Shown: piece by piece, positions 1 to 5,689 of the stretch
Numbering within the stretch: position 1 is the stretch's first letter
How the letters are laid out: every line of letters begins with the position of its first letter
IMG/VR virus record: IMGVR_UViG_3300044697_000015
Coordinates: 1-36,541 of that record
From: a virus
DNA: 36,541 nt
Reading direction: 5' to 3' (one strand)
Translations under genes and position numbers: made by a program
The notes under the pieces: model-generated
What the model was told of the DNA's origin: nothing
Databases searched by the model: none
The model's input: only the letters and a program-made list of their open reading frames with translations

Positions 1-2
1 AG

Positions 3-236
3 ATCGGCTCCTACGCGGAGATCGGCTCCGACGCGGAGATCGGCCCCGGCGCGAAGATCGGCTCCTACGCGAAGATCGGCCCCGACGCGAAGATCGGCTC
101 CTACGCGGAGATCGGCCCCGACGCGAAGATCGGCTCCTACGCGAAGATCGGCTCCGACGCGGAGATCGGCCCCGGCGCGAAGATCGGCTCCTACGCGGAG
201 ATCGGCTCCGGCGCGAAGATCGGCTCCTACGCGAAG
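3..236 (+). repeat. 13 tandem 18-bp repeats encoding hexapeptides
   Basis: Thirteen contiguous units of ATCGGC[T/C]CC[TAC/GAC/GGC]GCG[G/A]AG fill 3-236 and then break off at GGCGAG. Only three codon positions vary: Ser/Pro, Tyr/Asp/Gly and Glu/Lys. Units 1-4 and 8-11 carry the same residue series at the second variable position, which hints at a higher-order duplication of seven units (126 bp). The array continues the reading frame of the enclosing gene and probably extends left of the window. Confidence 0.95.
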
Positions 237-497
237 ATCGGCGAGAAAGACACACTGGAGTTCTCCCCTTTAGCCGTGCAAGGGTCAAAGCACTTGGCGG
301 GGAATTACCAGGCCGGAATGATCCAGATTGGCTGTCACGTAAAAACGTTCGCTCAGTGGAATCTGCACTATAAATCAATCGGCAACGCAGAAGGCTACAC
401 CACTGCGCAGATTGAGGAGTACGGGAAAATCATCGAGTTCTTGATTGCGAATGGACGCCCGGCTCCCCCGGATGCGATAGCAGAGGAGAAAAAGTGA
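3..497 (+). CDS. Hexapeptide-repeat (left-handed beta-helix) protein, 5' partial
   Basis: The frame is open from the left edge to the TGA at 495-497, so the N-terminus is missing. The first 78 visible residues are 13 perfect hexapeptides of the form I-G-[SP]-[YDG]-A-[EK], the signature of a left-handed parallel beta-helix (transferase hexapeptide fold). A non-repetitive tail of about 86 residues follows, with an I-G-C motif and a helical, Tyr-rich end. From memory, phage proteins with this layout carry a similar tail (I-G-C followed by a Y-T-x-x-Q-I-x-x-Y segment); their function is unknown. No acyltransferase catalytic loop is visible in this part, so enzymatic activity should not be assumed. 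An internal GTG at 276 could act as a start but would discard the helix. The last codons contain AGAGGAG, the ribosome site of the next gene, whose GTG overlaps this stop. Confidence 0.8.
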   Translation: MGSYAEIGSDAEIGPGAKIGSYAKIGPDAKIGSYAEIGPDAKIGSYAKIGSDAEIGPGAKIGSYAEIGSGAKIGSYAKIGEKDTLEFSPLAVQGSKHLAGNYQAGMIQIGCHVKTFAQWNLHYKSIGNAEGYTTAQIEEYGKIIEFLIANGRPAPPDAIAEEKK

Positions 498-1009
498 TTT
501 GGACGACGCCACAGCCGTTGTTTGACGTGCTGAATCGGGAGTTCCATTTCGCGATAGATTTGTGCGCCGATCTCGGCAATGCGAAGTGTGCGAAGTGGCT
601 CGATCGGAGGGTTTCGCTTGATGCCGATTGGGGCGGAGGCGGCCTTGGTAATCCAAACTCTGAAGGTGTTGCGTGGCTGAATCCCCCGTATGGGCGCGAG
701 ATCGCGGAGTGGACTGCGAAGGTCGTGGAATCGGCGCGGATCATTGTGGCATGTCTGCCTGGGCGCACAAACCCTCCGTGGTGGCATGATCATGTGATGC
801 AGGCTAAACAGGTGCGATTCCTGCGGCGCAAGCAGGGATTCGATGGAGAGAACGGGAACACTGGAGTTCCGCCGTGGGGAGTGGTGATCGCAATTTTCTA
901 CCCTTACGGGAAGCCCGGATACTTTGAACGCGACCGCGCCACACCGGAATTCATAAGCTGGGACTGGAAGGCGCTGGCCCATCCCAGCACAGAGCAGGAG
1001 AAAAAGTAA
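494..1009 (+). CDS. Phage DNA N6-adenine methyltransferase (Dam family)
   Basis: 171 residues, typical of the small phage Dam family (PF05869-like). The N-terminal W-T-T-P-x-x-L-F segment is followed by E-F-x-F-A-I-D-L-C-A (residues 16-25), which is the family start. The catalytic N-P-P-Y-G motif sits at residues 63-67. Proteins of this family transfer a methyl group from SAM to adenine N6 in DNA, usually to shield phage DNA from host restriction. The start is GTG 494, overlapping the preceding TGA, with AGAGGAG five bases upstream. The stop TAA abuts the next ATG. Together with the C5-methyltransferase downstream it forms a DNA-modification pair. Target specificity cannot be read from the sequence. 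Confidence 0.9.
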   Translation: MIWTTPQPLFDVLNREFHFAIDLCADLGNAKCAKWLDRRVSLDADWGGGGLGNPNSEGVAWLNPPYGREIAEWTAKVVESARIIVACLPGRTNPPWWHDHVMQAKQVRFLRRKQGFDGENGNTGVPPWGVVIAIFYPYGKPGYFERDRATPEFISWDWKALAHPSTEQEKK

Positions 1010-1243
1010 ATGCGGCGATACATTCGCGCCAAGACGGAGATTTTAGATGAAGCCGCACGAATCTTCCGACTCGGCTGCGCAACGTGGTGGGCGAAACAGC
1101 GCGGGCAATTCGACCCTGACAAGCACAGCCGGTGCGCGGCTTGCGAGAAGGCGGGATGCAATTACGAGCGGACTGGCAAGTGGTGCGATTGCGTCTGTCA
1201 TGCCCTGAGAGGCGCGGCGCTAACTACACAACCGCCGAGATAA
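1010..1243 (+). CDS. Small Cys-rich hypothetical protein
   Basis: 77 residues, starting at the ATG immediately after the previous TAA, with CAGGAG about ten bases upstream. The C-terminal half has C-A-A-C-E-K-A-G-C, then C-D-C-V-C-H. This spacing suits a small zinc-binding or other metal-binding knuckle. The N-terminal half is basic and helical. I do not recognise a named family. Its tight placement between two methyltransferase genes suggests it belongs to the same early transcription unit. A DNA-binding helper role is possible but is only inference. Confidence 0.7.
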   Translation: MRRYIRAKTEILDEAARIFRLGCATWWAKQRGQFDPDKHSRCAACEKAGCNYERTGKWCDCVCHALRGAALTTQPPR

Positions 1244-1289
1244 TCGGGGCTGAGGAAGCAGTCTGAGGTGCTGGAGAAAAGGAAATGAC

Positions 1290-2573
1290 GTGGGAGCCTT
1301 TTACAACGAGATCGACCCGCAAAAAGCTGCATGGTTGCGGGAGTTAATCAAGGCGAACGTAATCGCACCGGGAGAAGTGGATGAGCGAAGCATCACAGAC
1401 GTGGAAGCGACCGACCTTCGAGGTTTTACCCAGTGCCATTTCTTCGCCGGAATTGGAGTGTGGAGTTACAGCCTCCGACTCGCCGGCTGGCCCGATGACC
1501 GACCTGTTTGGACGGGAAGTTGCCCTTGCCCCAGTTTCAGCGCCGCAGGAAAAGGCAAAGGGTTTGCAGACCCTCGTCACCTCTGGCCACATTGGATACG
1601 CCTCGTCCGGGAGCGCCGCCCTCCAGTCATCTTTGGAGAGCAGGTTGCAGCAGCGATTGGACACGGCTGGCTCGACCTTGTTTACGTTGACCTGGAAGCG
1701 GCGGCGTACTCCGTTGGGGCGGTCGTACTTGGAGCGTGCAGCGTCGGTGCGCCGCACATCCGGCAGCGGCTGTACTTCTGTGCCCACGCCGAACACGCCG
1801 AGCGAAGGCCCGAATTCGAGATCGACCGCAACGCACACGGGCGGGATGGATTTGGATGGAGTAGCGACACTGAGCGCAGTTCCGACATGCAAAGCGTCGG
1901 ACGGAGAATGGGGAAGGCCAAGAACGAGCGGACGTCCGATAGAAAAAACGCAGCACTTGCAGACGATAGCGAGCCTGTCATCAGTTCCGACTCCAATGTC
2001 CGGCTCCCCAGCCACGGAGACCTACAACGCAGCGGGGAACAACGACTACTCGCGGAAGATAGTGGAACTGGCGACCGTAGCGACTCCCCGCAGCGAGGAC
2101 TCCCAATGCACGGGAGCGCACCGGGGAACGCCGGACACGCTGCACAGCCAAGCGAATCTGGCATCGGTGCCGACGCCCCAGTCTTGTTCGCCGAACAGTT
2201 TGCGCGGCAAGGGGCAAGACCCGGAGAAGCGGAAAGAGGGCGGCCATGCGGTGAACCTGCAAGACACGGTGACGCTTTACGCATCTGGCGTGGACCCGGA
2301 TGGCTCGATCCGCTCACGGCTCGATCCGTTGCCGAGGCAGGCGCAACCCGCGGATTCTGGGCCGACTGCGACTGGTGGCACGCCCGCGACGAAAAGTATC
2401 GGCCAATTGAATCCGGACTATTCCCGCTGGCTCATGGGGCTACCCGCCGAGTTCTCAAGCTGCGCGGATACGGCGATGCTATCGCGGCGCCGGTCGCAGC
2501 GGAATTCATTAAAGCGTTCTTAGAGGCTGAGGGGCTGGAGAGTAACTCGAAGGAAAAAGGAGCAACGCGATGA
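1290..2573 (+). CDS. DNA cytosine-C5 methyltransferase (Dcm-like)
   Basis: 427 residues. Motifs of the C5-methyltransferase fold appear in order: SAM-binding F-F-A-G-I-G (residues 51-56), the catalytic Pro-Cys in G-S-C-P-C-P-S-F-S (76-84, Cys80), F-G-E-Q-V in place of the usual ENV motif (115-119), A-P-H-I-R-Q-R-L-Y-F (154-163, the QRRxR equivalent), and G-Y-G-D-A-I-A-A-P near residue 393 (motif X region). The usual Gln after Pro-Cys is Pro here. The stretch between residues 165 and 340 is low in structure and rich in Arg, Ser, Asp and Gly. It occupies the place of the target-recognition region and coincides with the core of the second-frame ORF. The start is GTG 1290 with AAAGGA seven bases upstream. 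The stop overlaps the next ATG (ATGA). It likely methylates phage DNA against host restriction. Confidence 0.9.
   Translation: MGAFYNEIDPQKAAWLRELIKANVIAPGEVDERSITDVEATDLRGFTQCHFFAGIGVWSYSLRLAGWPDDRPVWTGSCPCPSFSAAGKGKGFADPRHLWPHWIRLVRERRPPVIFGEQVAAAIGHGWLDLVYVDLEAAAYSVGAVVLGACSVGAPHIRQRLYFCAHAEHAERRPEFEIDRNAHGRDGFGWSSDTERSSDMQSVGRRMGKAKNERTSDRKNAALADDSEPVISSDSNVRLPSHGDLQRSGEQRLLAEDSGTGDRSDSPQRGLPMHGSAPGNAGHAAQPSESGIGADAPVLFAEQFARQGARPGEAERGRPCGEPARHGDALRIWRGPGWLDPLTARSVAEAGATRGFWADCDWWHARDEKYRPIESGLFPLAHGATRRVLKLRGYGDAIAAPVAAEFIKAFLEAEGLESNSKEKGATR
1381..2523 (+). CDS. Second-frame ORF inside the C5-methyltransferase gene, possibly overprinted
   Basis: 380 codons in the +1 frame, nested entirely within the methyltransferase gene. 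It starts at ATG 1381 with GGGAG about seven bases upstream. The product is Ser/Thr/Pro-rich. It has an S-L-E-S-R-L segment, then G-S-T-L-F-T-L-T-W-K, R-A-A-S-V-R-R-T-S-G-S, at least three repeats built on [AS]-S-V-P-T-P, and a C-terminal L-N-P-D-Y-S-R-W-L-M-G-L-P-A-E. From memory, proteins with these same landmarks (often W-P-T-P instead of V-P-T-P) are common database hypotheticals in phages. That would mean the second frame is conserved and not accidental. I know of no function. The alternative is that conservation is forced by the methyltransferase frame, so whether it is translated is uncertain. Confidence 0.5.
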   Translation: MSEASQTWKRPTFEVLPSAISSPELECGVTASDSPAGPMTDLFGREVALAPVSAPQEKAKGLQTLVTSGHIGYASSGSAALQSSLESRLQQRLDTAGSTLFTLTWKRRRTPLGRSYLERAASVRRTSGSGCTSVPTPNTPSEGPNSRSTATHTGGMDLDGVATLSAVPTCKASDGEWGRPRTSGRPIEKTQHLQTIASLSSVPTPMSGSPATETYNAAGNNDYSRKIVELATVATPRSEDSQCTGAHRGTPDTLHSQANLASVPTPQSCSPNSLRGKGQDPEKRKEGGHAVNLQDTVTLYASGVDPDGSIRSRLDPLPRQAQPADSGPTATGGTPATKSIGQLNPDYSRWLMGLPAEFSSCADTAMLSRRRSQRNSLKRS

Positions 2574-2854
2574 GCGATAAGTTCACTGCTGGGCCGTGGA
2601 CGATTGGAAGCCTGACGACAAGCAATCAGGGCTTCCCGACGAAGCACCCACACTATGAGATCGTGGGTCCGAATTCGATGGAGTGGATCGCGCACGTTCT
2701 GTGCTTTACCGATGCGAACGAGGGCACGAAGTACCAGGCCAACGCACGCCTAATCTCCTCCGCTCCAACTCTTTATGAGTTCGTCCGTCGCAAGGCGTCC
2801 GAGGGGGACGCCGAAGCGAAGATTATCGTTGACTCATTGCCATTTGGCAATTAG
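2570..2854 (+). CDS. Hypothetical phage protein with N-A-R-L-I motif
   Basis: 94 residues; the ATG overlaps the preceding TGA, and a GAAGGAAAAAGGAG ribosome-binding run lies upstream. It begins with F-T-A-G-P-W-T-I and has A-N-A-R-L-I-S-S-A-P-T-L near residue 60. This layout is seen in a large set of small phage and prophage proteins (T-P-G-P-W at the start, A-N-A-x-L-I-A-A-A-P later) that have no assigned biochemical role. It probably sits in the early transcription unit with the methyltransferases. The -35 and -10 boxes for the following gene lie within its last codons. Confidence 0.8.
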   Translation: MSDKFTAGPWTIGSLTTSNQGFPTKHPHYEIVGPNSMEWIAHVLCFTDANEGTKYQANARLISSAPTLYEFVRRKASEGDAEAKIIVDSLPFGN

Positions 2855-2864
2855 ACTAGCATCC
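2829..2864 (+). promoter_or_regulatory. Sigma-70-like promoter of the HNH gene
   Basis: TTGACT (2829-2834), a 17-base spacer, then TAGACT (2852-2857), followed by seven bases and the ATG at 2865. The match to the sigma-70 consensus is good. The start point would fall at or next to the ATG, so the transcript would be leaderless or nearly so. This fits the lack of a Shine-Dalgarno sequence before 2865. Confidence 0.6.
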
Positions 2865-3377
2865 ATGAAAGACAGTTTGGGACGCGAGAATAGGGTGCTA
2901 ACTGAACGGAAGTGCCCCGAGTGCGGACTCGATTTCCGCCCTCTAAGGGCCAGTTCCAAGTATTGCAGTCGGAAGTGCATGTGGGCTAACAATGGCGGCC
3001 ACAATCGTCGGCAGGTAGCATCGTGGTGGAAGGATTCGCGCGGTTACATTCAGGGCCGCGTATGGATTGGCGACAAGGCGGTACATTACAAGTTCCACCG
3101 CTGGCTGATGGAGCAGTTTTTGGGACGCCCGCTGTTACCCTCCGAGGACGTGCATCACAAAAATGGGATTCGAGACGATAACCGGATAGAGAATTTAGAA
3201 CTGGTCGATCATCGGAGCCATACCCTCATCACGAACGCTGGCCGCGTCTATCACAAGGGATACACGTTGAATCTGACCGAATCTCAACGCAAGTCAAGAT
3301 CGGAAAGAGCAAAGCAGCAGCGGGTAGGGATGCCCCGATTCAAGAAGGCCCGTGGCCCAGAAGGAGGCTCGAAGTGA
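2865..3377 (+). CDS. HNH endonuclease with N-terminal zinc knuckle
   Basis: 170 residues from ATG 2865. A treble-clef-like zinc motif near the start (C-P-E-C-G, then C-S-R-K-C) is followed by an HNH core: the HH pair in E-D-V-H-H-K-N-G and the closing N in D-D-N-R-I-E-N-L-E-L. A K-F-H-R-W-L-M-E-Q segment precedes the core, as in phage homing-type HNH_3 nucleases. Such enzymes nick or cut DNA and often behave as free-standing mobile genes. An upstream start at 2775 would overlap the preceding gene by 80 bases. I prefer 2865 because a promoter ends seven bases before it and the protein motifs need nothing earlier. The C-terminus is basic and ends with R-G-P-E-G-G-S-K. Confidence 0.85.
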   Translation: MKDSLGRENRVLTERKCPECGLDFRPLRASSKYCSRKCMWANNGGHNRRQVASWWKDSRGYIQGRVWIGDKAVHYKFHRWLMEQFLGRPLLPSEDVHHKNGIRDDNRIENLELVDHRSHTLITNAGRVYHKGYTLNLTESQRKSRSERAKQQRVGMPRFKKARGPEGGSK

Positions 3378-3519
3378 AGGTAATCGTGTTTGTTCTGGCA
3401 TATGTCGCAGTGATGGGAGGAGTGATACTTGGCCCACACATAGTAGCTGGGTCTAAGGCGAGTCGATACTGCATCGTTTGCTGGCTGGTTGGAAGAAACG
3501 GGCGTGGCCCAGAAGGAGG
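3351..3519 (+). repeat. 17-bp direct repeat at two gene ends
   Basis: The 17-mer CGTGGCCCAGAAGGAGG occurs at 3351-3367 and again at 3503-3519. Both copies lie in the last codons of a gene (encoding R-G-P-E-G-G), and both supply AAGGAGG as the ribosome site of the next gene. The spacing is 152 bp. It looks like a duplicated junction, either from insertion of the 50-codon gene between the copies or from recombination at ribosome-site sequences. Confidence 0.8.
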
Positions 3520-3526
3520 AAAGTAG
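3374..3526 (+). CDS. Small single-pass membrane peptide
   Basis: 50 residues from GTG 3374, overlapping the HNH stop (GTGA). AAGGAGG lies about seven bases upstream. It starts M-K-V-I-V-F-V-L-A-Y-V-A-V-M-G-G-V-I-L-G, a clear hydrophobic helix of about 20 residues. A short basic tail follows with a C-I-V-C pair and R-G-P-E-G-G-K at the end. It is too small for most gene callers. I do not recognise a family. The two flanking 17-bp repeats suggest that it came in as a unit. Inner-membrane location is inferred from hydrophobicity. Confidence 0.6.
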   Translation: MKVIVFVLAYVAVMGGVILGPHIVAGSKASRYCIVCWLVGRNGRGPEGGK

Positions 3527-3529
3527 GAA

Positions 3530-3931
3530 ATGGCCGACGCGATTCAATTCTTGTGGTGGGCTTGGAAGGCATACCGTGCGGCACAGAAGACTGGCAGTCC
3601 AGAGCTACTCTCGGCATTGGAGCGGATGCTGCGAAACTTCCACTTCATACTGAACCGAATGCCTGCCCTCGACCAGCACCTCATGTGTGTAGGGAGAAAG
3701 GACTCTGCAATGGTTGGCCACGCTTCTGATACAACGTCTGTGCCCTCAACGCCCGACAAATGTCCCGCTTGCTACAGCACTGTGCCGAAGATCAGATTCG
3801 AGATAAAGATTCACGGGAGCGTTGCGCCGGAACACTGGATGCATTGCTTCCATCCTTGGCATGCGGTCCCCTCCGAAGTCACGCCGCCCACAACGCCCGA
3901 CGCGCGGCCCGCCACAGGAGGTGAGAAGTGA
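3530..3931 (+). CDS. Hypothetical protein with a C-P-A-C motif
   Basis: 133 residues from ATG 3530 with AGAAGGAGGA about nine bases upstream. The N-terminal half is helical and rich in Trp, Leu and Arg. The second half has C-P-A-C followed about 25 residues later by H-W-M-H-C-F-H-P-W-H, which could bind a metal through Cys/His ligands. A Pro/Thr-rich tail ends in G-G-E-K, where the codons double as the ribosome site AGGAGGTGAG for the next gene. The stop overlaps the next GTG. I do not recognise the family. Confidence 0.7.
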   Translation: MADAIQFLWWAWKAYRAAQKTGSPELLSALERMLRNFHFILNRMPALDQHLMCVGRKDSAMVGHASDTTSVPSTPDKCPACYSTVPKIRFEIKIHGSVAPEHWMHCFHPWHAVPSEVTPPTTPDARPATGGEK

Positions 3932-5037
3932 GCGACTTCGAGGTGTACGTTTCTTTGGCGATTCTCGTTGCTTGGGTCCTGCTGATTTTTATTTTACCTG
4001 GGAAGGGGTCTTTGATGAGCGACATTCGACGACTAGGCAATCCGGGGCCGACCGACTCTACCGTACCAGCCACAAAGATAGTTGTGAGGATTGAATTCGG
4101 TTCCCATCTGTACGGGACTAACACCGAGAGCAGCGACCACGATTACAAATCGGTCTATGTGCCGTGCGCGAATGACATTCTTCTTCAGCGAGTGAAGGGA
4201 TCGCTCGGCCATAAAGTAAAACGCTATGAAGGAGACAAGAATTCGCCAGAGGATACGGACGATGAAATGTACTCGCTCCAACGGTATCTGGGCCTGCTGT
4301 CGGAGGGGCAGACGGTGACCATCGACATGCTGTTTGCACCGAAGCCGCTGATATCGAGCGCCTTGTGGGAGGAGATCAGAGCGAACAAGGACTTGCTTCT
4401 GACCAAGCGTAGCGCGGCATTCGTGGGCTACTGCCGGACGCAGGCGAACAAATATGGCATCAAGGGAAGCCGAGTAGCGGCGGCGAAAGAAGCAGCGGAG
4501 TTCTTCAAGGCGCAATGCGACCGACTGGGGACCACTGCGAAGCTGCATGAACTTGCGGGATCGCTCTCGCCGCTTCTCGGTGAGCATACGAAGATCATGG
4601 ACCTCGACACTACTCCCGGCAATACGGAGACGTTCTTCGAGTGCTGCAATCGTAAGGTGTCGTTCGGAAACACGATCAAAGCGGCGGCGGAAATCTATGC
4701 CAGAATCTACGAGAACTATGGGAAGCGTGCGCGACTCGCGCAAACAAATGAAGGGATAGACTGGAAAGCCCTATCCCACGCCGTCCGCGTCGCTAATGAG
4801 GCGTTGGAACTGCTGACCACAGCGCACGTTACATTCCCACTGCCAAACGCAGCACACATCCTCGCAATCAAACGCGGACTGGTGACCTATGAAGCAGTTG
4901 CAGAAGAAATCGAAGGTTTGCTAGCAAAGGTAGAGCGCGCCTCAGAAATATCAACACTGCGGGACGATGCCGATCAAGGCTTCATCGAAGCGATGGTGCG
5001 CCGAGAGCATAGAAATTCAATCTTGGAGGAATATTGA
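3928..5037 (+). CDS. Nucleotidyltransferase (Pol-beta/RlaP-like) with optional membrane anchor
   Basis: 369 residues from GTG 3928, or 340 from ATG 4015 in the same frame. The core has the Pol-beta fold signature: G-S-H-L-Y-G-T (residues 58-64), S-D-H-D-Y (69-73) with two metal-binding Asp, and a third acidic residue in T-I-D-M-L-F. It resembles the RlaP-type nucleotidyltransferases (PF10127-like) found in phages and linked to RNA repair or tRNA end processing. The target here is unknown. With the first start, residues 8-24 form a transmembrane helix (Y-V-S-L-A-I-L-V-A-W-V-L-L-I-F-I-L), which would tether the enzyme to the membrane. GTG 3928 has an excellent AGGAGGTGAG site, and ATG 4015 has a weaker GGGAAGGGG. 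Both forms may be made. Confidence 0.8.
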   Translation: MSDFEVYVSLAILVAWVLLIFILPGKGSLMSDIRRLGNPGPTDSTVPATKIVVRIEFGSHLYGTNTESSDHDYKSVYVPCANDILLQRVKGSLGHKVKRYEGDKNSPEDTDDEMYSLQRYLGLLSEGQTVTIDMLFAPKPLISSALWEEIRANKDLLLTKRSAAFVGYCRTQANKYGIKGSRVAAAKEAAEFFKAQCDRLGTTAKLHELAGSLSPLLGEHTKIMDLDTTPGNTETFFECCNRKVSFGNTIKAAAEIYARIYENYGKRARLAQTNEGIDWKALSHAVRVANEALELLTTAHVTFPLPNAAHILAIKRGLVTYEAVAEEIEGLLAKVERASEISTLRDDADQGFIEAMVRREHRNSILEEY

Positions 5038-5414
5038 TGAGCGAATCGAATGCACCAGCAAGCCAGCCCAGCGCGGAAGAGCAGGAACGAGAGCGCAAAG
5101 CATGGATAGCGGCGATTAATGCCGAACTAGCAGATCTTCGTGCATGGGCTAATCGGGAGGCTAAACGTGCAGGAGAGGTTGAGGCGGAACTCCAGCAGGC
5201 ACGGGAGGAAGCCGAACGCCGCGACGCGCAACTACAGAGCGTGATGAATGAACTGGACGCCGCCGAATCCGAGGTATTCAGACTCCGGGGCGCGCTGGCG
5301 AAATACGGCCACCATCTATTTGGTTGCCCTGTAACGATGACTGGCGCGAACGATTGCTATTGCGGCTTGGAGGCGGCGTTGAAGCCTATACCGGATACCA
5401 CCAAGGAGAAGTAG
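5037..5414 (+). CDS. Coiled-coil protein with a C-terminal Cys/His motif
   Basis: 125 residues from ATG 5037, which shares one base with the preceding TGA. GGAGGA lies six bases upstream. A TTG at 5034 is also possible but less likely. Residues 15-90 are a long charged helix rich in Glu, Ala and Arg with heptad character. The end has G-H-H-L-F-G-C-P-V, then D-C-Y-C-G-L-E-A-A-L, a small Cys/His motif that I recognise from many short phage proteins and which probably binds a metal ion. No function is known to me. The last codons, K-E-K, supply AAGGAGAAG for the next small gene. Confidence 0.75.
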   Translation: MSESNAPASQPSAEEQERERKAWIAAINAELADLRAWANREAKRAGEVEAELQQAREEAERRDAQLQSVMNELDAAESEVFRLRGALAKYGHHLFGCPVTMTGANDCYCGLEAALKPIPDTTKEK

Positions 5415-5415
5415 G

Positions 5416-5595
5416 ATGCGTGAGCGATTCTGGCAGTTCGTGCATGACAAACTGGAGCAGGCGTGGCATTGGGTCTACTATCACAAACTCGCGCGACCCT
5501 TGGAATTGGGGACCCCCAAAAACTACGAATACTCAGCGCGTGGCATCACTGCCTCAAGTTCCCGAAGAACTAGATCACTTCCCCGGAACACTTAG
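5416..5595 (+). CDS. Small basic hypothetical protein
   Basis: 59 residues from ATG 5416, one base after the TAG of the previous gene, with AAGGAGAAG just upstream. It starts M-R-E-R-F-W-Q-F-V-H-D-K-L-E-Q and is rich in Trp, Tyr and Arg. The second half (S-S-S-R-R-T-R-S) looks disordered. It is the last plus-strand gene of the early block, and its stop lies 95 bases from the stop of the convergent late block. It is supported by junction geometry and ribosome site only. Confidence 0.5.
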   Translation: MRERFWQFVHDKLEQAWHWVYYHKLARPLELGTPKNYEYSARGITASSSRRTRSLPRNT

Positions 5596-5609
5596 TCCGC
5601 GGCTTAACC

Positions 5610-5635
5610 GTGGCCGGAATCACCGAGTAGGCCAC
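5610..5635. terminator. Possible terminator hairpin between convergent blocks
   Basis: GTGGCC (5610-5615) and GGCCAC (5630-5635) can pair around a 14-base loop. Downstream on the plus strand is a C-run followed by a pyrimidine-rich stretch (CTTCTTTAACTTT, 5649-5661), not a clean T-run. An imperfect palindrome, CCGCGG/CCGTGG, lies just before it. The rest of 5596-5689 shows no gene. A transcription end is expected here from the layout, but the hairpin itself is weak. Confidence 0.3.
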
Positions 5636-5689
5636 CCCCCACTCAACCCTTCTTTAACTTTGCGCGAATAATGGCCCGCTCAATCACGT

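Noticed and set aside
3-236. Short tandem repeats suggesting a CRISPR array
   Set aside because: There are no spacers; the 18-bp units are contiguous and in frame within a hexapeptide-repeat gene.
395-982. 195-codon minus-strand ORF
   Set aside because: It is antisense to the Dam-type gene, which has clear catalytic motifs; the minus-strand product has no recognisable features.
1344-2317. Long minus-strand ORFs under the C5-methyltransferase gene
   Set aside because: They arise from a GC-rich region open in several frames. Unlike the plus-strand second frame they lack ordered motifs and ribosome sites.
2775-2864. Upstream start for the HNH gene
   Set aside because: It would overlap the preceding gene by 80 bases and adds a non-conserved-looking segment; a good promoter ends seven bases before ATG 2865.
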